Positions 9,873-22,067 of a DNA stretch of 62,413 nt are shown piece after piece. Every line of letters begins with the position of its first letter. Position 1 is the stretch's first letter. Where the stretch lies: NCBI GenBank assembly GCA_017533785.1, contig JAFWII010000010.1, forward strand, positions 1 through 62,413. The letters run 5' to 3'. The notes under the pieces are model-generated. The model saw only the letters and a program-made list of their open reading frames with translations, made no database searches and was not told the DNA's origin. Both the position numbers and the translations under genes were made by a program. Source of the stretch: Erysipelotrichaceae bacterium. Lineage in GTDB: Bacteria; Bacillota_I; Bacilli_A; Erysipelotrichales; Erysipelotrichaceae.

Positions 9873-10508
9873 TCAGATGATCCCCAGCGGGATAAGGGTC
9901 ACGAGACAGACTGCGACCAGTCCCCAGATGGTGAACAGAAAAGCCTTCTGATCTTTCTGTTTCATGAAGGGAACGTAGTTGCAGGCAAGGAAAAACGGGA
10001 TATAGGTCGTAACGAATACCGGAAGCACGCCCCACCATTTATAGACCCAGATGAAGGAATGATTGGAAGTGCCGGCGAGGAAGGACTCAAACAGCGCGAA
10101 CAGGAGCGCCATGCTGAGCGCGCCCATCAGTTTCTGCCTGTTTGTCGGCTTGTTCGGCAGCATCTTGTAGGAGATGATCCCGGCCAGTGAGAACATCATC
10201 GAGAGCTCCCAGCAGACGCCGATCAAAAGGATAAAGGTCGTTGAAGCATTGCTGACGGACCAGAGCGGATAACCTGCAAAATGCGCGATGACCGCGTTGC
10301 CGATCTCATAGAGCCAGTGGACTCCGTAAAGCGAGAATCCGGCGACGATCGCCTTGAAATCCTTCTTTTTGTATTCGCTCCAGTAGACGTAAAAGACAAC
10401 GGACAGAATAAAGATAAAAGTCCAGTTGAAGTTCTCGGTGCTGCGGACCAGGATCGCATCGACCAGATCCTTCGCTTCCTGGGAACCGTCTCCCCAAAAC
10501 ACAAACAT
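9873..10508 (-). CDS. Multi-pass membrane protein, function unknown
   Basis: 211 aa with about six hydrophobic segments (for example FIFILSVVFYVYW near residue 32 and LFTIWGLVAVCLVTLIPLGII at the C-terminus). Aromatic-rich loops and no recognisable catalytic motif. It starts at ATG 10508 after AAAGAGG. It is not related to the 167-aa membrane protein with which it converges. Hypothetical. Confidence 0.68.
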   Translation of the reverse strand: MFVFWGDGSQEAKDLVDAILVRSTENFNWTFIFILSVVFYVYWSEYKKKDFKAIVAGFSLYGVHWLYEIGNAVIAHFAGYPLWSVSNASTTFILLIGVCWELSMMFSLAGIISYKMLPNKPTNRQKLMGALSMALLFALFESFLAGTSNHSFIWVYKWWGVLPVFVTTYIPFFLACNYVPFMKQKDQKAFLFTIWGLVAVCLVTLIPLGII

Positions 10509-10620
10509 AGTATTACCTCTTTCTATTGATCTATGCTAATTCCATTATTGCACACAGCACAGAACAGTGGATACGCTTTTCTATGCTATAATACAGATAT
10601 AAACATAGAGGAAAACTACA

Positions 10621-10995
10621 ATGAATAAAGTACAGATCGAAAGAATGTTCCCGAATTCCATCGTCAACATGGAGACGACCGATGTCTTCAGCGTCAAGAT
10701 CAACGGTGCCAGATTCTGCAACATCCAGCCGCTCGAGGTCTGGACTGATGAGAACGGAAAACAGTATCTGAATGTCAGTTATCAGATCGTTGTAGCCGAA
10801 AAATACGTTATGTGCGAAGGCAAGTATGCTCTGATCCGTGATGATCTCGAAGAACAGCTGAAGAGACTGAACACCGCTCTGATCAACACGTACTTCTCAC
10901 TTTACGGCGATGAGACGACCGGTTTCAGTATCGACCCGCAGGAAGGAGACGCCCTGCTCGCCGAGATCAACAACTGGCTGTCGGTCAACGGCTGA
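10621..10995 (+). CDS. Conserved-looking hypothetical protein, 124 aa
   Basis: A small soluble acidic protein starting MNKVQIERMFPNSIVNM. Predicted alpha/beta content, no signal or membrane segment, no recognisable motif. A strong -10 TATAAT (10587-10592) with upstream TATGC and the AGAGGA Shine-Dalgarno support expression, and a perfect terminator follows at 11034. Function unknown. Confidence 0.7.
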   Translation: MNKVQIERMFPNSIVNMETTDVFSVKINGARFCNIQPLEVWTDENGKQYLNVSYQIVVAEKYVMCEGKYALIRDDLEEQLKRLNTALINTYFSLYGDETTGFSIDPQEGDALLAEINNWLSVNG

Positions 10996-11033
10996 TCACT
11001 TCCCTTTTTCAGGTCTTATCCATCTGCAGCAAT

Positions 11034-11056
11034 ACCGTCTGAAAAGACGGTTTTTG
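11034..11056 (+). terminator. Rho-independent terminator
   Basis: ACCGTCT-GAAA-AGACGGT followed by TTTTG, 39 bases past the stop of the 124-aa hypothetical gene. Confidence 0.88.
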
Positions 11057-11064
11057 TTTGCGTG

Positions 11065-11104
11065 TTGACTATATGCATTATTTGCATTACTATAATTAAT
11101 GCAA
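11065..11104 (+). promoter_or_regulatory. Promoter with TTGCATTA inverted-repeat operator
   Basis: TTGACT (11065-11070) and TACTAT (11088-11093) with a 17-base spacer. A perfect 8-bp inverted repeat TTGCATTA-N7-TAATGCAA (11082-11104) covers the -10 and start region, and a third half-site TGCATTA lies at 11074-11080. This arrangement is typical of a dimeric repressor site. The regulator is unknown. Confidence 0.6.
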
Positions 11105-11167
11105 GGAGTAAACGATCCGCAGCTGCCCTTCCGCAGCGCTTCATTTTCGCGGATCAGAAAACAAATT

Positions 11168-11974
11168 ATGAATACTGTTCCAGTCTTATCAATGATCTTT
11201 ATGGGCTTCTCCTGTCTGGTCAGCATCGCGGTCCCGGTCATCCTGTTTATCTATTATTGGAAAAAGGGAGCGGACCGTCTGCCCTTCTTCATCGGCTGCC
11301 TCATTTTTGTATTCTTCGCGCTGGTTCTCGAAGCACTCGTTCACCAGGCGGTCCTGCTGCGCTCTTCTGTCGGACAGACGATCCAGAACAACATCTGGCT
11401 TTATGCCCTGTACGGAGGAGCTATGGCAGCGCTGTTTGAGGAATGCGGACGTGCTTTCGCATTCCGCTTCCTGCTGCGCAAACACAGCGGAAATGACCGC
11501 AACGCTCTGATGTACGGCGCCGGTCACGGCGGGATCGAGGCGGTCATTGTTCTCGGGGGCGCGATGATCAACAACCTGATCTATTCCTCCATGATCAACC
11601 AGGGCACGATCAACGATATGCTCGTGACGCTTGACCCCGCACAGCAGCAGCAGTTGCTGCCGACGATCTCCGCGCTGATCGCTTCACCGTCCTATATCTT
11701 CCTGCTTGGCATCGTCGAGCGTATCCTGGCGATTGCCCTGCATATCAGCTTATCGGTATTTGTCTTCTATGCCGTACGGGAAAAACGCCTGCCGCTGTTC
11801 TTCCTGGCTCTGCTGTTCCATTTCGTTATGGATGCCGGCGCAGTGCTGCTGTCATCTGTCCTGCCTGCGCTTCTGGTCGAAGTCTTCATTGCGCTCTGCG
11901 TTGCCTCCGCAGTCCTGATCGCCCGGAAGATTTATAATGAATACTCTGCCGGTCATGCTGCGGCCGGGGAATAA
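11168..11974 (+). CDS. YhfC-family membrane protein (putative intramembrane protease)
   Basis: A 268-aa protein from ATG 11168, with about seven transmembrane segments. The motif EECGRAFAFRFLL (about 90 residues in) and the downstream GAGHGGIEA and HFVMDAG motifs resemble the YhfC/CPBP-like group, in which glutamate/arginine and histidine pairs are thought to form a metal site. An alternative in-frame ATG at 11099 would precede the predicted transcription start, so it was not used; no strong ribosome site is seen at either. Proteolytic activity is inferred by family only. Confidence 0.75.
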   Translation: MNTVPVLSMIFMGFSCLVSIAVPVILFIYYWKKGADRLPFFIGCLIFVFFALVLEALVHQAVLLRSSVGQTIQNNIWLYALYGGAMAALFEECGRAFAFRFLLRKHSGNDRNALMYGAGHGGIEAVIVLGGAMINNLIYSSMINQGTINDMLVTLDPAQQQQLLPTISALIASPSYIFLLGIVERILAIALHISLSVFVFYAVREKRLPLFFLALLFHFVMDAGAVLLSSVLPALLVEVFIALCVASAVLIARKIYNEYSAGHAAAGE

Positions 11975-12044
11975 ATAAAATCTGAAACAACCGGAAATGT
12001 ATGAAAGAATTTTCATAATAATGTAAATTATTTGAAAATCAATA

Positions 12045-12073
12045 TTGACACTTTGAAATTCTTCCTATATACT
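12045..12073 (+). promoter_or_regulatory. Promoter of the arginine-type importer operon
   Basis: TTGACA (12045-12050), a 17-base spacer and TATACT (12068-12073), immediately upstream of the T-box leader. Confidence 0.78.
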
Positions 12074-12079
12074 GTGTTC

Positions 12080-12310
12080 AACTTCGATGAACGAAAAAGT
12101 AGCCGCAGGAAGGTCTCCAGCGAGCCGGAACAGAGTGGAAGTCCGGCAGACGGAACTGCAGTGAAACGCATTCGGGAGATGTTCTTCTGAACCGACAGTA
12201 GGAAGAAACGTGAATCCGCGTTAGAGAAGAGTGGTCCGGTCTTTTCAGACGGACAACCAGTGTGGTACCGCGATTATGTCGTCTCTGGAAACAGAGACGG
12301 CTTTTTTATT
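12080..12310 (+). promoter_or_regulatory. T-box riboswitch, probably arginine-specific
   Basis: The leader has the specifier loop AGTA/GAA, the T-box core GTGTGGTACCGCG at about 12259, and a terminator CGTCTCTG-GAAA-CAGAGACG plus T6 at 12280-12307. After GAA (12163-12165) come A and then CGC (12167-12169) followed by A. CGC is an arginine codon, although a directly adjacent reading would give ACG (Thr). The arginine reading is favoured by the Arg-rich leader peptide and the polar amino-acid importer downstream. Confidence 0.85.
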
Positions 12311-12326
12311 TAGGAGGCAGCAAAAA

Positions 12327-12401
12327 ATGAAAGCACGACGACGACGAAATACGATCATTCCAAGATACACTGCCCTTTCCTGTTCCCGAAATGAAAAATG
12401 A
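12327..12401 (+). CDS. Arginine-rich leader peptide (24 aa)
   Basis: Immediately after the T-box terminator, AGGAGG (12312-12317) stands 9 bases before ATG 12327. The frame encodes 24 residues, six of them Arg: four consecutive CGA codons at positions 4-7, AGA at 13 and CGA at 21, ending in TGA. It stops 25 bases before the binding-protein start. The good ribosome site, the Arg codon run and the position suggest a leader peptide that senses charged tRNA-Arg, adding a translational layer to the T-box. I see no strong second terminator; only a weak CCTTT/AAAGG pairing could mask the next ribosome site. Its regulatory role is inferred. Confidence 0.6.
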   Translation: MKARRRRNTIIPRYTALSCSRNEK

Positions 12402-12426
12402 CCTGTTGAAATAAAGGAGAAATAAA

Positions 12427-13431
12427 ATGAAAAAGATCATCACTGTATTATGCCTTACCGCTATGTTATTCGCCGCTGCCGGGTGTTCCGGAAAGAAAGA
12501 AGAAGGTCCGGCCAAGACCGAGCTCGAACTGGTCTCCACGCTTGACCAGGCGATCCTCTCCCTGGCTTCCGGAAAATGCGACGCTGTCGCACTGGACGGC
12601 ACGACTGCCCAGAACTATGTTGACCAGTCCAACGGTCAGTTCGCCATGAGCGGCGTCAACTTCGACCTCACCATCTACGGTGACTACGAAGGCAATGTCG
12701 TTGCTGCCAAGAAGGGTGAAACATCCCTGATGGAAGTTGTCAATCAGTGCATCAATACCGCGACTTCGACCCCGAGCGGCCATGTTCCGGAAGGCTACAC
12801 CGACAACTACTACACCTGGTGGACCGCCCTTGCCAAACTGCAGTCCGGCACAGAAGACGAGTCTGCGATCGCGATCGTCGGTGAATACCCGATCTACAAC
12901 GGTGTCGAACCGGATGAGACCTACAACTATCTCGTCGATACGACCGATCTCGTCAAGCCGGAGCTTGATCTCTCCAACGCCGACGGCGTTCTCAAGAACA
13001 TCCTCAACAAGGGCGTCATGGTCGTTGCGACTTCTCCGGACTACCCGGCCAACGAATGGATCGATGACGACGGTGTTGTCTGGGGCTGTGAAATGATGCT
13101 GGCGAAATACGTTGCTGACTGCCTCGGTGTCAGCCTGCAGATCGAAACGATGGACTTCAGTGCCGTTCTGACCGCAGTCGATACAGGCAAAGTCGACATC
13201 GCCTTCTCCGGTTTCGGCTGGAAAGCAGACAGAGCGGAATCCTTCGAGCTCTCCATGGGCTACAGCGGCGACGACAACGTTACCTTCCATACCCTGATCG
13301 TTCCGGCTGACCAGGCAGTCAATTACAACTCGCTGGCAGACTTCCAGGGCAAGCACATCATCGCCCAGGCAGGTTCCCTCCAGCAGATGTACGTTGAAGA
13401 CCAGATCGTTGCTCTGGACGAGCAGCAGTAA
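12427..13431 (+). CDS. Amino-acid ABC transporter binding lipoprotein with permuted lobes
   Basis: A 334-aa lipoprotein (signal 1-19, lipobox AAGC with Cys20). Unusually, residues about 33-137 look like the C-terminal half of a family 3 solute-binding domain (LDQAILSLASGKCDAVALD, then GNVVAAKKGETSLMEVVNQ), while residues about 187-326 look like its N-terminal half (VLKNILNKGVMVVATSPDYPANEW, the SGFGWKADRAES ligand-arginine segment, and ADFQGKHIIAQAGSLQQ). The protein stops where the first segment would normally follow, so the domain is circularly permuted about a loop in lobe 2, with a 50-residue linker. AAAGGAG precedes ATG 12427. Arginine or another basic amino acid is the likely ligand. 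Confidence 0.85.
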   Translation: MKKIITVLCLTAMLFAAAGCSGKKEEGPAKTELELVSTLDQAILSLASGKCDAVALDGTTAQNYVDQSNGQFAMSGVNFDLTIYGDYEGNVVAAKKGETSLMEVVNQCINTATSTPSGHVPEGYTDNYYTWWTALAKLQSGTEDESAIAIVGEYPIYNGVEPDETYNYLVDTTDLVKPELDLSNADGVLKNILNKGVMVVATSPDYPANEWIDDDGVVWGCEMMLAKYVADCLGVSLQIETMDFSAVLTAVDTGKVDIAFSGFGWKADRAESFELSMGYSGDDNVTFHTLIVPADQAVNYNSLADFQGKHIIAQAGSLQQMYVEDQIVALDEQQ

Positions 13432-13443
13432 GGAGAACCGCAC

Positions 13444-14115
13444 ATGGGTCTCGGACCGGGTCTGTTTGACGTACTCCAGGAGTACTGGCCGATCTTCCTC
13501 AAAGGTACGATCGGCACTCTGAAATACGCGGCTATCGCTGTCTCCCTGGGCAGCGTCCTGGGTGCATTCATCGCGCTTATCAACTTATCAAAAAACAAGA
13601 TCGCCAATACCATCGGATCGGTCTACGTCAATGTCCTGCGCGGCACCCCGCTGCTGGTACAGATGTACATCGCGTACTTCTTTCTCCCGATCGCGATTCC
13701 CGTTCTGAACGGCGTCACCAAGGAAGTCTATGTTCTGATCGCACTGATCCTGAACTCCAGCGCCTATGTCTCGGAGATCATCCGCGGCGGCATCAACTCT
13801 GTCGATAAAGGACAGACGGAAGCCGCCAGATCTCTCGGTCTGACCGCTTCCCACACGATGACGAAGATCGTCCTTCCGCAGGCGGTCAAGAATATCCTCC
13901 CGGCCCTGGCGAACGAATATATCGCCATGATCAAGGAAACATCCCTGGCCGGCACCTTCATGCTGTACGAACTGATGTACACCCGGACCCTGCTGGCGAA
14001 CAAGTTCCTCGTCTGGCAGCCGCTGTTCATCATCGCCGGCATCTACCTGGTCCTGACGCTGCTGCTGTCCTGGATCGTCAAAATCATGGAAAAGAGGTTT
14101 GCTGTAAGTGACTAA
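13444..14115 (+). CDS. Polar amino-acid ABC transporter permease
   Basis: A 223-aa HisM/GlnP-type inner-membrane subunit with five predicted membrane helices. The permease EAA-type loop is [31 protein letters not shown] (near residue 122), and the upstream [12 protein letters not shown] segment is family-typical. It lies 12 bases after the binding protein and overlaps the ATPase by 8 bases. It would form the membrane channel as a homodimer. Confidence 0.95.
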   Translation: MGLGPGLFDVLQEYWPIFLKGTIGTLKYAAIAVSLGSVLGAFIALINLSKNKIANTIGSVYVNVLRGTPLLVQMYIAYFFLPIAIPVLNGVTKEVYVLIALILNSSAYVSEIIRGGINSVDKGQTEAARSLGLTASHTMTKIVLPQAVKNILPALANEYIAMIKETSLAGTFMLYELMYTRTLLANKFLVWQPLFIIAGIYLVLTLLLSWIVKIMEKRFAVSD

Positions 14116-14851
14116 CGAAAATAACGTTCTGATCGAGACCGTCGATCTGCAGAAGAGCTTCGGCGACCTCCAGGTCCTCAAGGGGATCAGCGAAAAGATC
14201 TATAAAGGCGAAGTCATTTCCGTCATCGGTCCTTCTGGCGGCGGCAAGAGCACCTTCTTACGCTGTCTGAATATGCTGGAAGAACCCACCGGCGGCAAGG
14301 TCATCTTCGAAGGCAACGTCCTCGATGCCAAGAGCACCGACCTCAACAAGCACCGTCAGAAGATCGGCATGGTGTTCCAGCAGTTCAATGTCTTCCCCCA
14401 CCTCACCGTCATGGAAAACATCACCCTGGCGCCGACGCTTGAAAAAGGCGTTCCGAAGGCGGAAGCCGAGAAAGAGGCGATGGAGCTGCTGAAGAAGGTC
14501 GGAATGGAGGATAAGGCGCAGGAATACCCGCGCAAGCTCTCCGGCGGTCAGAAACAGCGTCTGGCGATCGTCCGCGCCATGGCCATGCATCCGGATGTCA
14601 TGCTGTTCGATGAACCGACCAGCGCGCTCGACCCGGAAATGGTCAAAGGCGTTCTGGAAGTCATCCGCGATCTGGCGCAGTCCGGAATGACCTGCGTCAT
14701 CGTCACTCACGAGATGGGTTTCGCAAGAGAGATCAGCGACCGCGTCCTGTTCATCGACGGCGGCGTCATCGCCGAAAAGGGAACGCCGCAGGAACTGTTC
14801 GATCATCCGCAGAATGCCCGTACCAGGGAATTCCTTTCCCAGGTCCTGTAA
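14108..14851 (+). CDS. Polar amino-acid ABC transporter ATPase
   Basis: A 247-aa GlnQ/HisP/ArtP-family ATPase. Walker A is GPSGGGKST (near residue 38), the Q-loop [13 protein letters not shown], the signature [11 protein letters not shown], Walker [15 protein letters not shown] and the switch ITHEMGF. It drives uptake through the permease encoded just upstream. The start is GTG 14108, which overlaps the permease stop and leads into [11 protein letters not shown]. All catalytic motifs are intact. Confidence 0.95.
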   Translation: MTNENNVLIETVDLQKSFGDLQVLKGISEKIYKGEVISVIGPSGGGKSTFLRCLNMLEEPTGGKVIFEGNVLDAKSTDLNKHRQKIGMVFQQFNVFPHLTVMENITLAPTLEKGVPKAEAEKEAMELLKKVGMEDKAQEYPRKLSGGQKQRLAIVRAMAMHPDVMLFDEPTSALDPEMVKGVLEVIRDLAQSGMTCVIVTHEMGFAREISDRVLFIDGGVIAEKGTPQELFDHPQNARTREFLSQVL

Positions 14852-14861
14852 AGGAGGCAGA

Positions 14862-16541
14862 ATGAAGACAACCTTCAAGTACGATCATTATTACAAGTAC
14901 GAAGAACTGAAGAGCAACCTTGAGTTCTTCGCGAAGAAATATCCCAGGCTCTGCAAGCTCGAAGTCAACTGTGTGACCGAGGAAGGCAGAAACCAGTATG
15001 CCGTGACGCTGACCAACACAGCGACCGGTGATCCGCTTTCCAAACCGGGCTGGTATCTTGACGGAAACATCCATGCCGGGGAAGTCACCGCCAGCATGAC
15101 CGCGATGTACACGGTCGACTGGCTGCTGACCAATTACAAGAAAGATGAAGAGATCAAAAAACTCCTCGATACGACGACAGTCTATGTCATTCCGCGCGTT
15201 ACCCCGGACGGCGCCGAGACCTATCTCACCACCCCCTACACGCTCCGTTCCGTCAACCGGGAGTATCTTCCGGAAAAAGGCGGCATCAAGGAGGAGGATC
15301 TCGACGGCGACGGCGTGATCCGTATGATGCGGATCCCGACGAAATACGGCGCCTGGAAAAAGGATCCCCAGAATCCCGACAGCATGGTCCTGCGCGAACC
15401 GAGCGACCATGACGGCGAATTCTACGATATCTATCCGGAAGGCTATCTGGAAGAGAACGATGACGTCAACCTCAAGTCCAAGAAAGCCAGCTGGGGCCTG
15501 GATTTCAACCGGAACTTCCCCTACGGCTGGTTCCCGGAATCCAGACAGCCCGGCGCCGGCAAGTATCCCCTCTCCAATCCGGAGACGAAAGCGCTGTGTG
15601 ATTTTGTCCTCAGCCATCCGAATGTCGGCGGCGCAGCCATCGGTCACACGAGCGGCGGCATCATCCTCTACCCACCGGGAACAAGACCGGCTAAAGCCGC
15701 GTTCGCAAATGATATCAAAGTCCTGAAGGAGATCGCCGAGATGGGCAAGCAGGAGCTCGGCTACACACCGATGAACATCTTCGATTCCTTTATGGACGAT
15801 CAGGAAAACTACGACAGCGGCGCCTTCGACGACTGGTGCTTCCAGACCCAGGGCATACCCGCCTATACGATGGAATTCTGGGATCTGAACGGACTGGTCG
15901 GCGTGCCCTTTGACTGGGGCAGCCGTTCCGAAGAACCGATGTCAAAGAAGCTCGAGCGTTTCAATGCCTGCATGCAGTGGGTCAAGGAAAACGCGCCGCA
16001 GTACTTCTCCCCGTGGCAGAAGATGCAGCATCCTTCTTTCGGCGAAGTCGAGATCGGCGGCTTCAACTACAAGTTCACCCATCAGAACCCGCCGGAGCAC
16101 CTGCTGGTGAAGACCTGTGAGGACGACGCCAGATTCAATCTGCGTTTCGCCTTCGCGATGCCGCGCCTGGAGATCGCTTCAGTCGAAAAGGAAAAGGTCG
16201 CCAAGGACATCTACAAGATCACGGCTGTGATCGGCAATACCGGCTATCTGCCGACCAACCTGTCGGATGAGGCGGTAAAGCTCGGCGTCAACAAGCCGGT
16301 CAAAGCGGAGATCTCGGCAGAAGAGATCATCAGCGGAAAGAAGACCGAGGAACTCGGCGATCTGTCCGGATTCAGCCGCACCGTGACCGGGACCCACTTC
16401 TACGGCAACATCAGCACTGTCTTCAGCGCTGCCGCCAAAAAGAAAGTATCCTGGGTCGTCCGCGCTCCCAAGGGCACGGAGATCATCGTTAAGGCATCTC
16501 AGGAAAAAGCCGGCACCGCCTGCGCGGCTGTCACTTTATAA
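14862..16541 (+). CDS. M14-family zinc carboxypeptidase
   Basis: A 559-aa zinc carboxypeptidase. The zinc ligands are visible as H and E in GNIHAGEV (near residue 66) and the third His in IGHTSGG (near 261); the substrate-binding Arg is in DFNRNFPYGW and the catalytic Glu in YTMEFWD. A C-terminal beta-rich domain of about 150 residues follows. There is no signal peptide, so it appears cytosolic. AAGGAGG lies 4 bases before ATG 14862 and 11 bases after the ATPase, so it is the last gene of the T-box operon. It might release C-terminal (basic) amino acids from imported peptides; that is inference. Confidence 0.9.
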   Translation: MKTTFKYDHYYKYEELKSNLEFFAKKYPRLCKLEVNCVTEEGRNQYAVTLTNTATGDPLSKPGWYLDGNIHAGEVTASMTAMYTVDWLLTNYKKDEEIKKLLDTTTVYVIPRVTPDGAETYLTTPYTLRSVNREYLPEKGGIKEEDLDGDGVIRMMRIPTKYGAWKKDPQNPDSMVLREPSDHDGEFYDIYPEGYLEENDDVNLKSKKASWGLDFNRNFPYGWFPESRQPGAGKYPLSNPETKALCDFVLSHPNVGGAAIGHTSGGIILYPPGTRPAKAAFANDIKVLKEIAEMGKQELGYTPMNIFDSFMDDQENYDSGAFDDWCFQTQGIPAYTMEFWDLNGLVGVPFDWGSRSEEPMSKKLERFNACMQWVKENAPQYFSPWQKMQHPSFGEVEIGGFNYKFTHQNPPEHLLVKTCEDDARFNLRFAFAMPRLEIASVEKEKVAKDIYKITAVIGNTGYLPTNLSDEAVKLGVNKPVKAEISAEEIISGKKTEELGDLSGFSRTVTGTHFYGNISTVFSAAAKKKVSWVVRAPKGTEIIVKASQEKAGTACAAVTL

Positions 16542-16550
16542 ACAAAACAG

Positions 16551-16575
16551 AGAGCAGTGATCACACTGCTCTTTT
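16551..16575 (+). terminator. Terminator of the importer-peptidase operon
   Basis: A perfect 9-bp stem AGAGCAGTG-ATCA-CACTGCTCT followed by TTTT, 10 bases after the peptidase stop. Confidence 0.88.
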
Positions 16576-16583
16576 AATTTGAA

Positions 16584-16591
16584 ATTAAAAA
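16584..16591 (+). repeat. Target-site duplication, left copy
   Basis: ATTAAAAA directly abuts the left terminal repeat of the ISL3 element and is repeated exactly at 18215-18222 on the right. Eight bases is the usual duplication length for the ISL3 family. Confidence 0.9.
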
Positions 16592-16769
16592 GGTTATGTT
16601 CATTATCGTGGATTAGCACCCACAGGGTTCAATACCGTGTGGGTGTTTTCATTCCCGGGGTTCATTTGCGTGGATTCCCTGAAAACGGTATGAAACAAAA
16701 AAGATCCTTTCGTATCATGGAAGTGTCAGTAATCCAATCACGAAAGGAGGTTTAAACCATTCTTATTCT

Positions 16770-18035
16770 ATGTTGTTTTCCAGTGCAAAGGAAGAAGAGC
16801 TGGAAATATCTTCCCAGTTTGAAAAGAAAGGCGTTCTGTATTATGAGGTAAAGCTCATCAACCGCGGAATCATCTGTAAAGGATGCGGGACATATCATAC
16901 CAATGTAAAAGAGTATATCCATAAGAAGATCGTTCACTCGATCTATTACGGAAAGCCCTGCACCATCCTTTTCAAACACCGGCGCTTTCTCTGTCCCAAA
17001 TGCGGAAAGACGGCAATGGACAGGAATCCCTTCTGCAGCGAGAGCTGCCGCATTTCCGATCAGACGATCCTGAACATCCTTTCATTCCTGAAAAGATACA
17101 ATAATCCTTTCCGGGCTGCCGCGGAATATTTCCGGGTCGCTGTTTCGGAAGTGATCCGTATCTTTGACAGGTACTGTCAGATGGACAGGAATCCCTTTAC
17201 GAAAGTGATGTGTTTCGATGAAGTCTATTTCTCAAGGAAAAGGAAAAAGAAATATGTTCTGGTGATCATTAATTTCTTCAACCGGGCGATCATAGATGTC
17301 CTGAAAGACAGGGATAAAAGAACGATCGCCTCCTACCTGAAAGGCATCGATCTTAAAGAAAGAAACAGGGTCGAGTACGCCTGCATCGATATGAACGATT
17401 CCTACAGGGAGGTGCTTCCCCGCTATCTTCATAACGCCACAATCGTTGCGGATTCCTTTCATGTCGTAAAAAGAGTCGGAAAAGCACTGGATGAAGTCCG
17501 TAAGAAAGTGATGCGCCGCTACGAAAGTGATAAGAAAAGTGACGGCTATTATCTTTTAAAGTACAGGGAGGAGATCCTTTTCGGCGACTCTCTTTCCGAT
17601 AAGCCTGTCTATAACAGACACTTCCATCTCCCTTTAAGTGAATTTGAGCTGATGCGCAAAATGAAGGAGCTTGATAAGGAACTGGCGGATGCCTATGACT
17701 TATACCAGGCATATCTTTCCTTTAATAACACAGACTATATGGACAGCTTAAAGGCGCTCAATGACCTTGAGGAATATATCAACAGCTGTAAGGTCTCAGG
17801 CATAAAAGAGTTTATCGATCTTTCCAATACCTTAAGCAACTGGAAAACAGAGATCATCAACTCTTTCTGCAAACTGAAGGGACAGCGGGTATCCAACGGT
17901 CCCATTGAAGGAAGGAACTCATTGATCAAGAAGATCTTAAAGATCGCCAATGGCTACTCTAACTTTGACAGATTCCGCAACCGCATAATCTATTCTCTGA
18001 ACAAGTTCGCAACCCATTCATTCAGACCTGATTAA
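16770..18035 (+). CDS. ISL3-family transposase
   Basis: A 421-aa DDE-type transposase. It has an N-terminal zinc ribbon (CKGCGTYH ... CPKCGK, residues about 37-77), a helix-turn-helix region, then catalytic residues in CFDEVYF (first Asp), VADSFHVVK (second Asp) and the ISL3 signature SNGPIEGRNSLIKKI (Glu). The length is normal for the family and no frameshift is seen. GGAGG at 16745-16750 is far (19 bases) from ATG 16770, suggesting weak translation, which is common for transposases. The protein cuts and joins the terminal repeats of its own element. Confidence 0.95.
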   Translation: MLFSSAKEEELEISSQFEKKGVLYYEVKLINRGIICKGCGTYHTNVKEYIHKKIVHSIYYGKPCTILFKHRRFLCPKCGKTAMDRNPFCSESCRISDQTILNILSFLKRYNNPFRAAAEYFRVAVSEVIRIFDRYCQMDRNPFTKVMCFDEVYFSRKRKKKYVLVIINFFNRAIIDVLKDRDKRTIASYLKGIDLKERNRVEYACIDMNDSYREVLPRYLHNATIVADSFHVVKRVGKALDEVRKKVMRRYESDKKSDGYYLLKYREEILFGDSLSDKPVYNRHFHLPLSEFELMRKMKELDKELADAYDLYQAYLSFNNTDYMDSLKALNDLEEYINSCKVSGIKEFIDLSNTLSNWKTEIINSFCKLKGQRVSNGPIEGRNSLIKKILKIANGYSNFDRFRNRIIYSLNKFATHSFRPD

Positions 18036-18133
18036 GATCAAAACAAGGATTACTGAAACAAATGAAAAGAGATCCGGCTCCGCACTTCAATATGCAGGAT
18101 CGGATCTCTTTTTTCTTTCACTAACTCATGAAA

Positions 18134-18199
18134 CCCACAGGATAATGAAACCCCTGTACCCACAGGTTATTGAACCCTGGGAAAGGATTTACCCACAGG
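18134..18199 (+). repeat. Subterminal repeats of the ISL3 element
   Basis: CCCACAGG followed by an A/T-rich TAATGAA-like segment occurs three times near the right end (18134, 18159 and 18192), and CCCACAGG also occurs once near the left end (16619). These are likely transposase-binding sites inside the terminal repeats. Confidence 0.6.
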
Positions 18200-18214
18200 T
18201 TAATGAACATAACC

Positions 18215-18246
18215 ATTAAAAACGGGAAACCTTTCGGCTTCCCGTT
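18215..18246 (-). terminator. Terminator of the rplJL-rpoBC operon
   Basis: On the minus strand AACGGGAA-N10-TTCCCGTT is followed by TTTAAT, where the insertion sequence begins. The T-tract is part of the 8-bp target duplication, so the hairpin remains intact. Confidence 0.75.
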
Positions 18247-18251
18247 TATCG

Positions 18252-22055
<3,804 letters not shown>

Positions 22056-22067
22056 TGCTTTACCTCC

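Larger units (their letters stand above)
16592..18214 (+). mobile_element. ISL3-family insertion sequence, complete (1623 bp)
   Basis: The ends are inverted repeats: 14 bases (GGTTATGTTCATTA) match perfectly between 16592-16605 and the complement of 18201-18214, with weaker similarity beyond. The element is flanked by the 8-bp duplication ATTAAAAA. It carries one intact transposase gene. The perfect duplication and intact gene suggest a recent insertion. It lies between the importer-peptidase operon and the rpoC terminator, in whose T-tract it landed, so it does not interrupt a gene. Confidence 0.93.
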
